This document shows positions 21,404 to 33,761 of a stretch of 64,000 nucleotides of DNA, one piece after another. The translations under genes and the position numbers were made by a program. Source of the stretch: Bretschneidera sinensis (lineage: Eukaryota; Streptophyta; Magnoliopsida; Brassicales; Akaniaceae); assembly GCA_023935145.1 (NCBI GenBank), contig CM043698.1, positions 83,785,501 through 83,849,500 of the forward strand. The letters are read 5' to 3'. Position 1 is the stretch's first letter. The number at the start of each line of letters is the position of its first letter. Below the pieces are notes generated by a model. That model was not told the DNA's origin. It saw only the letters and a program-made list of their open reading frames with translations, and ran no database searches.

Positions 21404-21586
21404 AATAATAAAAATACTATATAAAAAAAGAAAGAGTCAAATAAAATAAAAAATAAAAAATTAATGCAACAAGCTAAAAGAAGGAACGAAGTTACCACCT
21501 TTACAGCCGTTGAAAAGAAAAACTATTTACAACTCTTCTACTATCATATCAAAAGTTGACAATCTTCTTTGTACTTAAGCGCGTTT

Positions 21587-21603
21587 CCATGGCAACGACG
21601 CCA
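21587..21603 (-). other. G2 primer-binding site (eroded tRNA-Asp type)
   Basis: Minus strand reads TGGCGTCGTTGCCATGG, 5 bp inside the 5' LTR end. It matches the plant tRNA-Asp complement TGGCGCCGTTGCCGGGG with three changes, all of the C-to-T or G-to-A type. Confidence 0.75.
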
Positions 21604-21608
21604 AAATT

Positions 21609-23044
21609 TGATTACACCCAAAATGTAATGCGGTAGTTGTAGCACAGCTTTGGGGTGTCGATTCTACCGGGAAACAAGTTAACTATAAAAGAAGGTGTGA
21701 ACTTTAACACAAACGATAAAAGATTGATTGAAAGAATCTGAATTGTGTGAAAATAGTGTGAAGGAAATTGTGTAAATAGATTTATGATGGAGAAAGAACA
21801 AGGTTCCGGGAATCCTCCCTAGGTTCATTGCCCTAATCCTAACTTGATTCAATTGTTTTTATCTCTATTGCAAGTTTCACATCCCAAACAAACAATCGGC
21901 AAATATTCAATTAAAGCACATATATAAGCCCTAATGTAACTGATATGAATTACTCTTTACTTTCAAGCACATATGACCTAACTTATAAATTATCAAGAGA
22001 CGACGATATATCTACATGACAATATCGCAGTAATAGACAAATCTATAAAAGAGATCTATCGGACTCAATCACACCCAAACAAATAGACATAAGAAGAGCA
22101 TGACTAGACTTGTATGGAGGAGAAGCATGCAATCACCGGATTAATAGGAAATCTTCTAATTAAATCAAAAATAAATCATAACAATGTTTAATGAAAATAA
22201 TTCCAAATTACAACTGAATCAAATAAAGGAAGATAAGAACAACTACACCTAGGGATTCATCCCTTTGCCTTGCTTGGAGACTAGTTGGCCATGGGGCTCA
22301 TGCTTCCTCGAGCTACCTCGGGCCTCCCAGTGATCATCTCCAGCCTCTAATTTTCCTCCTAAGGGCCCTCTGGATTGCTCCTAAAGGCCCTCTGGATTCA
22401 CTCTTTGATGATCTCAGATGATTCCCAAAGCTGAAGTGGAGTAGGCCTTTTATAGGGAAATACCATGAGTGCAATGTGTTTCCAATCCGATGTGGGATGT
22501 GGGATATAGAAATATGTTTCCAACCGATGTGGGATGTGGGATTTAAGCCCAAAAACTTCTGCTCACGCTGAAATCCCGCACAGCCTGACCTTTGTCTACT
22601 TAAACTGCCATAACTTTCTATAGAAAAATCATTTTTACGAACTGTAAAATTCTCCAAGAAAAAATAGACTTCCGGATCTTTCTAAGAATATATGGCTCAT
22701 CTCCTGGTTATTCCTGCATCAATAAAGTTTAATTTTCAAAAATGACTGATCGGTATGGGCAATTCTGGAAATTTAGTGAAACTCCTTTCTTGGTTTCTCT
22801 TCATCTTGGCTCTTCCGCGACCATTATCTCACTCGAGTATTCATTGAAGCTTCGTGTTTAAAATGATGATAGCTTTTCTATCTTTTTTTTAAGCTCAAAG
22901 TACCTGAAAATGCACTGAAATAAGTCAACGATTCAAGAATAACACTTTAGAGTTATTAAGGTATAAAAATGTAATTCCAATCTCGATCAACCCTAAAATG
23001 CTAACAATTAAGTATTGTTTAGATGCATTTTATGACTCTCATTA
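21609..23044 (-). repeat. G2 5' LTR
   Basis: Plus-strand start TGATTACACCC and end ACTCTCATTA. About 1.44 kb, colinear with 16329-17790 apart from small indels. The strand-specific U3 carries GGGCCCTCTGG words repeated at about 22360 and 22385. The SIRE-B frame resumes at once with GGTACCTAAG. Confidence 0.87.
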
Positions 23045-24485
23045 GGTACCTAAGAGCTCTATTATATGTCATTGTGTGATCTAGGTATGTCTCCACACAA
23101 AATTTGAAGGTGACCACTAGTACTTTGATAGTGGATGCTCGAAGCATATGACCAGTGATCGAAGCGTATTTAAGGAGTTAACTTTAAGGGATGGCATACA
23201 CGTCACCATTGCAAATGACACCAAAATGAAGATCATTAGATATGGTAAACTGGGTAAAAACTCCTTAACTCTTGATAATGTATTTCTTGTGCAAGGTTTT
23301 ATGCCTAATTTACTTAGTATTAGCCAATTATGTGATAAAGTCAACAAAGTAGTATTTGAATCCTCTCATTATCTTATAATAGACATCAAAAGTAACAAGA
23401 TCAAATTTGTTGCCCAAAGAAATAAAAATGTCTATCTAATTGATCTAAAAACTTTATATTCGAAAAATGAAAAATGTTTTTCAGCTTTCATTGAAAATTC
23501 ATGGCTATTGAAGGCTTGGTCATTTGAAGATGGATTTAATTAAAATTATTTCTAGAAAAGACTTAGTTGTTGGTCTTCCCAAAAATAAATTTGAAAATGA
23601 CAAAGTATGTGATGCTTGTCAAACAAAAAAGCAAACAAGAGTTTCCTTTAAACCCAAAAATATAATTTCAACTACTAGACCTTTAGAGCTTTTACATATT
23701 GACTTGTTTGGTCCAATAAGCATTATAAGTCTAGGTGGCCATCAATATGCTCTTGTTATTGTACATAACTATTCTAGACATACCTTTGTTACATTTATTT
23801 CTTATAAGGATGAAGCTTATAAAGGTTTTCAAAACTTTTGCGAAAAGGTTCAAAATGAAAATGGTATTTCTATTACAAGTATAAAAAGTGATCATGGAAA
23901 AGAATTTGAAAATCAAAGCTTTTCAAAATATTGTGATGAAAATGGAATTGATCATAACTTAGCCCTTAGAACTCCTTAACAAAATAGTGTTGTTGAGAGG
24001 AAAAATAGAGTTTTAGAGGAATTTTTAGAATAATGCTTTATGAAAATAGTTTGCCTAAATATTTTTTGACGAAAGCCGTAAATGCTTTCAGTTATGTTTT
24101 AAATAGAATTTTAATTAGGAATATGCTTAACAAAACTCCGTATGAACTATGGAAAGGCAAAAAGCCCAATATATCTTATTTTCAAGCTTTCGATTGCAAA
24201 TGCATCATCCTAAATAACAATAAAGTTAATTTAGGTAAATTTGACTCCAAGACTGATGAAGGGATATTTTAATTTAGGATATTCTTGTCATGTTTTAAAT
24301 AGAATTTTAATTAGACCTATGCTTAACAAAACTCCATATGAACTATGGAAAGGTAGAAAACCTAATATCTCTTATTTTCGAGTTTTCGATTGCAAATGCT
24401 TTATCCTAAATAACAATAAATTAATTTAGGTAAATTTGACTCCGAGACCGATGACGAGATATTTTTAGGATATTCAACTAATGAA
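23045..24485 (+). pseudogene. pol: SIRE-B protease and integrase
   Basis: Continues SIRE-B after G2. Protease motif FDSGCSKHMTSD is kept (Asp 23127-23129) but Trp before it is a stop (TAG). Then come ELTLRDG, NLLSISQLCD and, after an indel near 23515, the integrase: zinc motif VCDAC, catalytic Asp in HIDLFGP (kept, unlike SIRE-A), Asp in SDHGKEFEN, and Glu in VVERKNRVLEE after a stop at 23978. The C-terminal part is partly duplicated (24095-24480). Coding sequence ends at GYSTN near 24480 where G3 begins. Confidence 0.85.
24095..24480 (+). repeat. 196-bp tandem duplication in SIRE-B integrase
   Basis: Two adjacent copies of the segment coding LNRILIR.MLNKTPYELWKG through NLGKFDSKTD start at 24095 and 24291. 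SIRE-A has one copy (7690-7850), so the duplication arose in SIRE-B. The copies differ at a modest number of positions, and the second is followed by the G3 junction. Confidence 0.88.
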
Positions 24486-24492
24486 TGAATAT

Positions 24493-25300
24493 TTGTCCTA
24501 GTATTTTGTATGTTTTTCAAGTATTTATTTATATGTTTAGCTTAGAAATTTGTTACTTTGAGTTGTTTTTCGTTGTTTTACAGGTTCACAAGCACTTGGA
24601 AAGGAGTTTCACTAAATTGCCCGTACAGATCAGTCATTTTTGCGGATTAAGTTGTATTGATTCAGGAAGAACCAGGAGATGAGCCATATATTCTTGGAAA
24701 GATTCGGATATCTATTTTCTGGAGAATTTTATGGCTCATAAATATAATTTTTCTAGAGAAAGTTATGACAGTTTTAGTAGACGTCAGGCTATGCGTGATT
24801 TCACGTGGTAAAAGTGAAGGAGTTATTAAATTTTGATTTTTTATATATTTGCACGGGCTGGATAGCAGCACAACCGGACTAGTTTTGGAAAGCAGAAACC
24901 TGGCCTGGAGAGCACAAAACACAAGGCCTAGACAGCAGTAGAGTGGGCCTGGACAGCAGTAGAACTGAGTCTAGACAGCAGCAGAAGCACACGGCCTGAA
25001 TAGAAACCCTAGGGCGACTTTTTTTTTGTCTACAAAGCCATCTCCATACAACAATATATAGGAATTTTAGACTCAAATAAGGGGGGAGACTACGACGATT
25101 CTTGGAGAGATATCATCAAGATGAGTTTTGGGAGATTGAAGGAGGAGACGGTTTCTTTCATTAAGACGGCTTATCAAGAGATTGAAGACGACGATCAATC
25201 ACTTCAAGACTTAGATGATTCATCTTGTAATTCGGGAAGAAATTCTATCTTTGTTCCTTTTGTCCTTCAATATACTTGTAACCCTAGTATTTGAATTATG
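24493..25300 (+). repeat. Probable G3 5' LTR (right end uncertain)
   Basis: Begins near TGTCCTAGTATTTTG at 24493. From about 24600 to 24800 it matches G2's LTR (compare minus strand 22540-22800) through words such as AAGGAGTTTCACTAAATTGCC, GATCAGTCATTTTTG, ACCAGGAGATGAGCCATATA and GGAGAATTTTA. A GGCCTGGA/CAGCAG-rich stretch lies at 24860-25000. No primer-binding site is recognisable after it, so the LTR end cannot be fixed. Confidence 0.5.
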
Positions 25301-25600
25301 TGATTGTGATTTAAACATGAGCGGCTGAATGCATTGTTGGGTGTTTGGCTTATCTGCCTTGATTGTTTTGGATATTTTGGTGGATTTAGTTTTATGAAAT
25401 TTTCCAGATTATTTCTTATTCAATATCCTTCATACCTTTGATTATTGCTTATGGATTGGCCATCTATTATTGATAGTCATACCTTTGATTTTCCAAATTT
25501 TCTTTATTTGCTTCTTGATTTTCTTGATTTAAATTGGCATTAATTTGTTTCTTGATGTTCGCTCTCTTAATTCCTGGTAGCTTAATTTTTCTTTTGTTTT
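25301..25600 (+). other. G3 leader region
   Basis: T-rich untranslated DNA between the presumed LTR and gag. The tRNA-Asp priming site expected for this lineage is not seen. A TTTTCTTCAG|GTAC sequence near 25605 looks like a splice acceptor, but whether it was used is unknown. Confidence 0.4.
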
Positions 25601-28560
25601 CTTCAGGTACATGCACAGTAGAAGATCCCATGGGAGAAATCTAGTGCCAGCAATAGACAACATCCATTGGCTAAGGGAGACGTTACAGCCTATGGAAGAA
25701 GAAGAACATGTTGAGTGAATAGAAAAAAAGGAGCCTGAAAGAATGGAAGGAGTTGAAGACAAATTATGATGAAGGAGTATGCAAGGCCGATCATCGGCAC
25801 TTCTATATCTTGCATCCAATTGCGGGAAGCTACCTGGAATTATGAGATAAAAAATATCCACTTTAGCATGCTTCCTTCATTCTACAGAATTCCAAATAAA
25901 GACCCATTAACCTTCATAAGGGATTTTTATGCAATAGTGCAGACCTTTCCTCTACAGGGGCTGAATGAGGATCAACTAAGGATAAGATACTTCCCCTGCA
26001 CATTAAAAGATAGAGCAAAAGCATGGTTAATGACTCTTCCACCCGGTTCTTTGACTACATGGGAAGTGGTCTACAATCAATTCATGAACAAATTCTACTC
26101 CCATCAGAAGACCACTGAGTTGAGAATTAAGATTGCCACGTTCTCACAAATGGAGGGAGAACCCTTCTATGAAGCATGAGACAGGCTCAAGATGCTTCTA
26201 ATCCAGTGTCCCCACCATCATTACCCACTGCAGCTACAAAATCAAATCTTTTATGATGGATTGACACAACAGTGTCAATATACGGTTGATAACGCTGCTA
26301 GTGGAGCCATGGGAGAAAAGACTGCTGAGAAGACATGCGTGCTATATGAGATGCTGGGTGCTAATTCCCAACAAAAGAGTGTAAGAAGAAGGAGAGTTGG
26401 GGTTAATGAATTGAGTTCCAACAACTATATGGCAATGCAACTTGTAGAGTTGACCAAATAAGTCAAACTTCTCACTACTACAAACACGCCCAATAATGAG
26501 GTATGTGGAGTTTGTGGGGTTTTTGGTCACGATGCTAACAGTTGTTCTTTGTCTTATGAATCTTATGTAGGAAATAAACAAGAACAAGTTAATCCAATGG
26601 AGTCTTACCAAACTAGGCTGAGGAATGATCCATATTCTAACACCTACAACCCTGGGTGGAGAAATCATCCCAATTTCTCTTGGAAGACTAACAACACTCT
26701 AGCATATGCTCAAAGTTCAAGACCAGTTCAATATCAAAACCAAGTTGCGCCACCCAATCAGCCTAGAAATCCAACTTTAGAGGAGAACTTGAGTGCTTTT
26801 ATTCAACTTAGCAAAGAGAACCGTGAGAGACATAGCCAAAGGTTAGATTCCTTAGAGGCATCAATGAAGAGGGTGGAAGTACAAGTTCAGAAACTTACGA
26901 AACAATTGCAAGTAAATCAAAAAGGAAAGTTGCCTAGCTAACCTGAGCAAGTAAAGGCTATCATAGTGTTGTGAAGTGGTAAAATTCTTAACAACAATTG
27001 CGATGATAAAATTTCTTATGACTTGCCATGTGATGTAGGAAAATCAATTGAGAAGCAAAAGGAGCATGACGCTCCTAAAGGAAATCCAGTTGAAGATCCA
27101 CAATCTTCTCAAACATCTGAGGAGATCAAGGAGAAGGAGCCATCTTCCTTCATGACACTGCACAAGGCGACCGAGCCTTACAGGCCTTCTATTCCTTATC
27201 TAAACCGTCTGAAGGATGTTAAACAGGATAAGCGATTTTCTGATATTTTTGACATTCTTTCTAAAGTGAATATTAATTTGCCTCTTTTGGATGTTATCAG
27301 GAATGTACCATCATATACAAAATTCTTTTAGGAACTTAACACCAAAAATAGGAAATATGAGAAGAACGAGAAAGTGATAGTGTAAGAAGTTGCTAGTGTG
27401 GTGCTCCAACAAAGCTTGCCACCTAAGCTGAAAGATCCCGAAAGTTTCATCATCAACATCACCATGGGAAACAAGAAGGTCGCCAAAGCAATGCTAGACT
27501 TAGGAGCAAGTATAAATCTCATGCCATATTCGATATACTTGCAACTAGGTTTGGGGGAGCTTAAGTCAAAAACTATGTCCTTTCAATTCGTTGATAGGTC
27601 AGTTAAATATCCCAAGGGAATAGTTAAGGATATATTGGTGGAGCAAGACAAAGTGATTGTGCCTGTGGATTTCGTGGTATTAGAGATGGAAGGAACCCCA
27701 TCTAAGGACAAAGAGCACACAATTATTCTTGGTAGACCATTTACAGCCATAACTAAGACTATTATTGATATCCATAATGGGAGGTTAACGATGACAGTCT
27801 TGGGAGAGACTGTACAATTTAAAGTTTTTGATTCTCTAACCATTCCTTCTATTTCTACTAACGATGAGTGTTCTTTTATTGATTATGTGCACTCACTTGT
27901 TAATGACACTGATTTGTAGACAGAAATAAAGGACAAGGTTGAAGTTTCTCTTACAATTGGGAGAGTAGAGGAAACACTAGAAAATGAGACTAAAGGGTAT
28001 CATGAGATGTTAGATAGTGCAATACCAGTGTCACCCTAAGAAGAGTCTAACAAACCTTTAGAATTGCCAAGTTCCCTACCTAGGGAAGATACTACTCCAC
28101 CTAAGCTTGAACTTAAACAGTTACCTAAGCACTTTAAGTACATATTTCTGGGAGAGGGAGACACATATCTTGTGATTATTTCATCTACTTTGACCCAAAC
28201 CCAATAGGAGAGAGTTGTGAATGAGCTTAGCAGACTTAGGAGAGCTATAAGATTAAGTATAAGTGACATTAGGGGTATTAATCCTGTTATATGTATGCAT
28301 AAGATTATTTTAAAGGACGGTGCCAAACCTGTGAGAGAAGCTCAAAGGAGACTAAACCCTAACCTACAAGAGGTAGTGAAAAAATAAATTTTAAAACTCT
28401 TAGTTATCGACCCTATTTTAGATAGTAGATAGGTTAGTCCAATTCATGTTGTGCCTAAGAAGTCTGGGATTACAGTGGTGAGAAATGAGGAGAATGAGCT
28501 AGTGCCCACTAGGATGACTACAGGATGGAGAATGTGCATTGATTACAGCAAACTGAGAAA
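25601..28560 (+). pseudogene. gag-pol: G3 Gag-protease and truncated RT
   Basis: One frame with several stops (for example TGA for Trp near 26177). Gag: Retrotrans_gag segments SMLPSFYRIPNKDPLTFI, YFPCTLKDRAKAWL and FMNKFYSHQKTTELR. Zinc knuckle CGVCGVFGHDANSC near 26500. NTYNPGWRNHPNFSW near 26640. Aspartic protease AMLDLGASINLMPYSIY (about 27490) and IILGRPFTAITKTIID. RT starts with REAQRRLNPNLQEVV, SPIHVVPKKSGITVV and ends at TTGWRMCIDYSKL (28553). This is the classic Athila order. Unlike G1/G2 it had a polymerase, so it represents the type of element that could have served them. The catalytic RT motifs lie beyond the break. Confidence 0.85.
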
Positions 28561-30175
28561 TGTATGTGAATTATCATCCAATCGATCAACATTCAAGTGA
28601 TTGGTGATCCTTTACAAGAGGTAAGAACTCATTCCTCTATGAGAAATGTATGTAATTACATTGCTTTCTTATCTCAAAGTAGAACCTAAGACTTTTAGTG
28701 AAGCTGAAAATGATGATAATCGGATAAATGCTATGCAAGAAGAATTAAATCAATTTGAAAAAAATATAGTGTGGACTTTAGTTCCTAGACCTAAGGATTA
28801 TACTATTATAGGAACTAAATGGGAATTTAGAAACAAAATGGATTAAAATGGAGTAGTAACTATAAATAAGGCTAGACTTGTAGCTAAATCTTATAATATA
28901 GAAGAATGAATTGATTTTGATGAAACCTATGCACCCGTAGCTAGACTATAAGCTATTTGCATGTTTTAAGAACTTCAAACTATTTCAAATGGATGTAAAA
29001 AGTGCATTTTTAGATGGCTTTATTGAAGAAGAGGTCTATGTTGAACAATCTCTTGGCTTTGAAGATCCTAACCTTCCAAACCATGTTTATAAGCTTTCTA
29101 AAGCTCTTTATGGGTTGAATCAAGCTCTAAGAGCATGGTATGAAAGTTTAAGTAAGTTTTTACTTGATAATGTTTTTTCAAGAGGAAAGATAGATACAAC
29201 TCTTTTTGTAAAAACATTTAAGTATAACACTCTTTTAGTCCAAATATATGTTGAAGATATTATATTTGGTTCCTCTAATAAATCCAAGTGTCAAGACTTT
29301 GCTAAGTGTATTTAAGGTGAGTTTGAAATAAGCATGATGGAAGAGCTCAACTACTTCCTTGGTCTTCAAATCAAACAAACTAAGGGATTGATTTTTATCA
29401 ACCAATCCAAGTACACAAATGATTTGCTAAAGAGATTTGGGATTGAGAATTTAAAATCAATTGACACTCGCATAAACACCTCTACAAAGCTTGATTTGGA
29501 TGAAGAGTTAAATCTATAGATACTAAGAATTATAGAAACATGACAGGAGCTTTGCTATATTTAACTACTAGTAGACCCGATATAATGTTTAGTGTATGCA
29601 TGTGTGAAAGATTTCAAGAAAATCCTAAGGAATCTCATATTGTTGCTGTTAAAATAATTTTAAGGTATTTGAATGGTACTCAAAATCTAGGATTATGGTA
29701 TTCAAGAAAATCACCTTTGGAGCTAGTTGGGTACTCAGATGCTGATTTTGCTAGTTGTAGGATTGATAAAAAAAAAGTACTAGTGGTACATATCAATTTC
29801 TAAGTGCTATGTTAACTTCTTGGTTATTTAAGAAACAAAATTCAATTGCACTATCAATTGTCGAAGTGGAATATGTGGTCGTTGGTTATTTTTGTGCACA
29901 AGTTTTATGGATAAAACAACAACTAGAAGACTATGGCATGTGTTTTGAAAATATTTCAATTTTATGTGATAATACTAGTGCTATCAATCTTACCAAAAAT
30001 TCAATTTAACAGTCTAAAACCAAACACATTGAAATTAGACATCACTTTATAAGAGATCATGCTAAAAAATGTGATATTAAACTTGAATTTATTCCCACAG
30101 AAGATCAAATTGCTAATATCCTTACTAAACCTTTGAATGAAGAAAGTTTTTATAGAATAAGAATGCTGATGGCTT
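28561..30175 (+). pseudogene. pol: SIRE-B reverse transcriptase and RNase H
   Basis: Resumes in the segment that in SIRE-A reads YVNYYPIDQVIGD. RT blocks: PKTFSEAE, GTKWEFRNKMD, FDETYAPVARL, QMDVKSAFLDGF (29000, motif A Asp kept), LYGLNQALRAWY. The YVDD box is YVED (about 29249), a change in a catalytic Asp. Stops occur at 28844 and at 28907-28909, the latter shared with SIRE-A. RNase H: GYSDADFASC, LSIVEVEYVV (Glu kept), LCDNTSAINL, then QIANILTKPL. It ends near 30175 like SIRE-A. Confidence 0.85.
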
Positions 30176-30480
30176 GAAAAAAATTTAATGTTCATGTGTT
30201 TGATTGCATTTTCATTCATCATTTGCATTTATGCCTTTGAGTGAATGAGTATTAACTCTCATTTGATGTTTCCATTACTAAAAAATGGCTTAAAGTAACT
30301 TAAGCTTGCAATATTTCTGAACTGGAGTTCAAAATTTTCTACAAAAACCTTAATTTAGTCGATTGAACCATCCTTTGAGTCAATTGAATGACCACCCCTA
30401 TAAAACTCCTGTGTTGATTTGAAGTGTTTCATTCGAATAGAAGATGAAGTGCGTACTACTCCCAAAATGAGTTGCTTGCT
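30176..30480 (+). other. SIRE-B post-pol remnant
   Basis: Non-coding, homologous to the start of the SIRE-A spacer (9781-9900). Near 30357-30385 two degenerate palindromic words, AGTCGATTGAA and AGTCAATTGAA, stand where SIRE-A has its palindrome array. No ORF or full array remains before copia-C begins. Confidence 0.5.
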
Positions 30481-33400
30481 AATCAAAAGACCTCTACTAA
30501 AATGGTAGGACGAAAGCCAGAAATCAACAAACAAAATTTTCCTATTAAGAAGAAGTAGTTCAAACCAATGGAGAAGAAAAGTGACCAGAGGAATCTCGAT
30601 GTTTAGTAAAAACAATTAAGAAGAAAGGATGTTGCTACAACTACGGCAAACATGACCACTATGCCGCATATTGTAGAGCACTTCCAAAAGACAAAGCACC
30701 AAAAGAATTTATCAGTGTTGTCTTAGGCATTGATCCACTTGTGAATGTCATGGAAATGATATCTCATGTGATGGACACCTCTAATATCACTGATTGGTGG
30801 CTTGACATTAGTGCTACTTGTCATATTTGTGCTAATCGGTTACTTTTCTCTACCTATGTTATTGTCAGGGAGAATGTGGCAATGACAGATCATTCTTTAG
30901 TAGTTGTGCTTGGAAATGGAACTATGGTGCTGAGTCTAATCTCAGGTAAGAATGTTACTTTGAAAAATAACAAGCATATCCTAACTATAGCAAAGAATCT
31001 AGTCTCTGGAAGTCTTCTCTATGATGCTAGATTGAGACTTGATTTCCAAGGTCGTACATAAATTTTATCCAATAAAAACCTAGATGAGTATTTTATCTGA
31101 CGTTATAAATAAAGTATCCCATTCTATGTACTCTTCTGAGTTGTGGCACCATAGGCTAGATACAGGAAAATTCATGACATGAGAAAGATGGGTTTGCTAC
31201 TTAACTCTGGGGTTGATAAGCTAGGAAAGTGTAAAGTAATTGAACATGCCAAAATCACAAGAAAACTTTTCTCTAGTGTGACAAGGAGTGCTCGGCTGCT
31301 GGATCTAATTCAATCTGACACTTGTGATTTCAAAAGCTTTACAACAAAGGGAGGTATGAAATACTTCATCACCTTTATTGATGATCGCACATTTTTCTGC
31401 CATGCGTACTTATTAAAAACATAGGATAAAGATTTTGATAAATTCGTGGAATGTTGCACCAGAGTTGAAAAGTAACTTAGTCAGCCAATCAAGAAACTTA
31501 GGAATGAGAGATGGGGTGAATATCGCTCCAATGAAGCAAAGTCATACTTCAAAGAGCATGGCATTATTGCAAAAACTAATGCTCCCTACTCTCTTAAGTC
31601 TAATGGGATTGTTAAAAGAAAAAATCGAACATTGACGGAGATGATGAATTCAATGTTGATTAATACTGGTATTTCTTCTTGCTATTAGGGTGAAGCATTT
31701 TTAACGAAAAATTTCATATTGAACAAAGTTCCTTATTCAAAGACAAAAATATCATTATATGAGCTTTGATTTAGGTATCCTTTTTCTTTGGATATTCTTA
31801 AAGTGTGGGGGTGCCTGGCATATGTTCGAATACTAGAAATCAGAAGACCAAAGTTGGGACCAAGAGCTAATATATATGTATTTTTATGGTTTGCCATAGA
31901 TAGTGATGCACATATATTTTTAGATCTCAGCTTTAACTCCATCATTGAGGAACGAGATGCTGAATTGTTTGAAGATAAGTTCATTAGAGATAAATATATA
32001 TCACTCAAGGATTTTCCCGAGAACATTCAAGAATAGGAATCCACTGATGATGCACCTAAAGAATTTGTTCCTCCACCAGATTCACAAGAGGTTAATGATG
32101 ATTCTTATATGCCTAAAAAGGATGATGTCAATAATGATTCTACCTATATTTTTGAAGAACCTCTTCCAAAGCATATTAGAAAATCTAAGTCATTCAGAGA
32201 TGAATTTATAACCTTCAATGTTGAAACTGATCTATAAACATTCAAGGAAGCAATGAAATCTAGAGATGATCATCAATAGAATGAAGTTTTGGATGATGAG
32301 ATGGATTATCTAATCTACAATCACACTTGAGAGCTAGTAGATCTTCTAGAAGGTGCTAAACCTATTGGGTGAAAGTGAATTTTCAAAAAGAAATTGCATG
32401 CAGATGGTACTATAGAGAAGTACAAAGCAAGGTTCGTGGCTAAGAGCTACATATAGAAAGAAGGAATGGAATTCTTTGACACTTATGCTCCTGTATATCG
32501 TATTGCAACCATCCATATACTTATCACTCTAGCTACAATCAAATGAATGATCGTTCATCAGATGGACGTGAAAATAACCTTCTTGAATGGTGATCTGACT
32601 GAAGAAATATATATGGAACAACTAGAGGGATTTGTTGTTGAAAGTCAAAATAACAAAGTGTGCAAATTGATTAGATCTTTCTATGGTTAAAGCAAGCTCC
32701 AAAACTATGACATGAGAAGTTTGATAGGATTGTACGTGATGATGGATTCCATATTATTAATTCTGACAAGTGTTTGTATAGTAAAGTCAATGGAGGTAAA
32801 GTAGTAATTATCCGCTCATATGTCGATGGCATGCATTGGGACTAATATGCAAATTGTTACTTTTATAAAATAAAAAAAAGGTTTCTTTCAACCCACTTTA
32901 GCATAAAGTACCTTGGAGCTGCTAATATGATCTTAAGAATTAAAATACTGAGAAAAAAGTCTAGCATTGGCTTATCTCAATCTCATTACATAGAAAATAT
33001 GCTAAAAAATATGGTTACTTTGACCTGCCAGAATTTCATGGGCCATACAACTATAACAGGAAGCTCCTGGCTAATATTGGGAGAACTGAAAAGTAGTTGG
33101 AGTACTTAAGGATAATTGGCAACCTGATATACATGATAAGTAACATAAGACCAAACATCGCATTCACTGTTGGGATGCTTAATAGATTTATTAGCAATTC
33201 TGTGAAAGAACATTGGGAGGCAATTTAAAGGCTGATGAGATACTTGAAGAGTACTCTGAATTATGGTTTATTTTACTTCGACTATCATTCTATGATTAAA
33301 AGATTTTCATATGATAGTTAGTGGTTGGAACCAGATGATTACAGATCGATAGGCAAATATGTTTTCACTTTGGGAGGTGTCACTGTCTCATGGAAGTCTA

Positions 33401-33761
33401 AGAAGCAGACTATGATAGCATAATCATTAATGGAGTATGAGTTCTTCACTCTAGGAGATTAGGCTGAGTGGTTCATAAATCTCCTATTGGATTTTTCATT
33501 GAAGAAGTTGCAGCTATTTTCAATCACTATCTATTGTGATAATCAAGCTGCTAACACCGTTGCTGAGAATACATTATTCAACGGAAAAAAGAGGAATGTT
33601 CATTTGAAGAATGACTATCTCAATGAGTTGATTAGCTAAGGAATCATTGCAGTGATTGATGTTCAATCTTCAAAGAACATTGTTGATCCTATGATAAAGA
33701 GTCTGAAACAGGAATTAGTCCGAAAAACATCCGCAAGAATGGGTCTTAAGCCTATGTAATG
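30481..33761 (+). pseudogene. pol: Copia-C gag-pol, 5'-truncated
   Basis: A Tnt1-like Ty1/copia polyprotein with many stops and shifts. It starts within Gag; zinc knuckle CCYNYGKHDHYAAYC has Tyr for the second Cys. Protease is dead (LDISATCHIC where DSG or DTG is expected). Integrase: Asp in QSDTCD kept, the second Asp is Glu (RNERWGEY) and the Glu is Lys (NGIVKRKNRTL). Then KVWGCLAYVRI and RDAELFEDKF. RT: KARFVAKSY, QMDVKITFLNGDL, YVDD changed to YVDG (about 32820). RNase H runs to 33760, ending LKQELVRKTSARMGLKPM. The 5' LTR and most of Gag are absent. Exact start is uncertain by about 100 bp. Confidence 0.8.

Larger units (their letters stand above)
16329..23044 (-). mobile_element. G2: gag-protease gypsy-type retrotransposon, nested in SIRE-B
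   Basis: Minus-strand element with LTRs at 21609-23044 (5' in its own sense) and 16329-17790 (3'), a tRNA-Asp-type priming site at 21587-21603 and one gag-protease frame. No RT, RNase H or integrase is present between protease and the 3' LTR, only about 1 kb of non-coding DNA like that in G1. It is therefore a second, longer member of the same non-autonomous family. SIRE-B flanks it on both sides (16175 and 23045). The outer ends are eroded (TTA instead of TCA at 23042-23044), and no clear target duplication could be assigned. Confidence 0.88.
24486..28560 (+). mobile_element. G3: Athila/Tat-like gypsy fragment inside SIRE-B
   Basis: A 5' LTR-like region, gag, protease and the first part of RT in plus orientation. 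It ends abruptly within RT at WRMCIDYSKL, after which SIRE-B RT sequence follows. About 260 bp of SIRE-B (the linker between integrase and RT, present in SIRE-A at 7880-8140) is missing at the site. No 3' LTR, integrase or target duplication is seen, so this is not a simple complete insertion. Confidence 0.75.
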
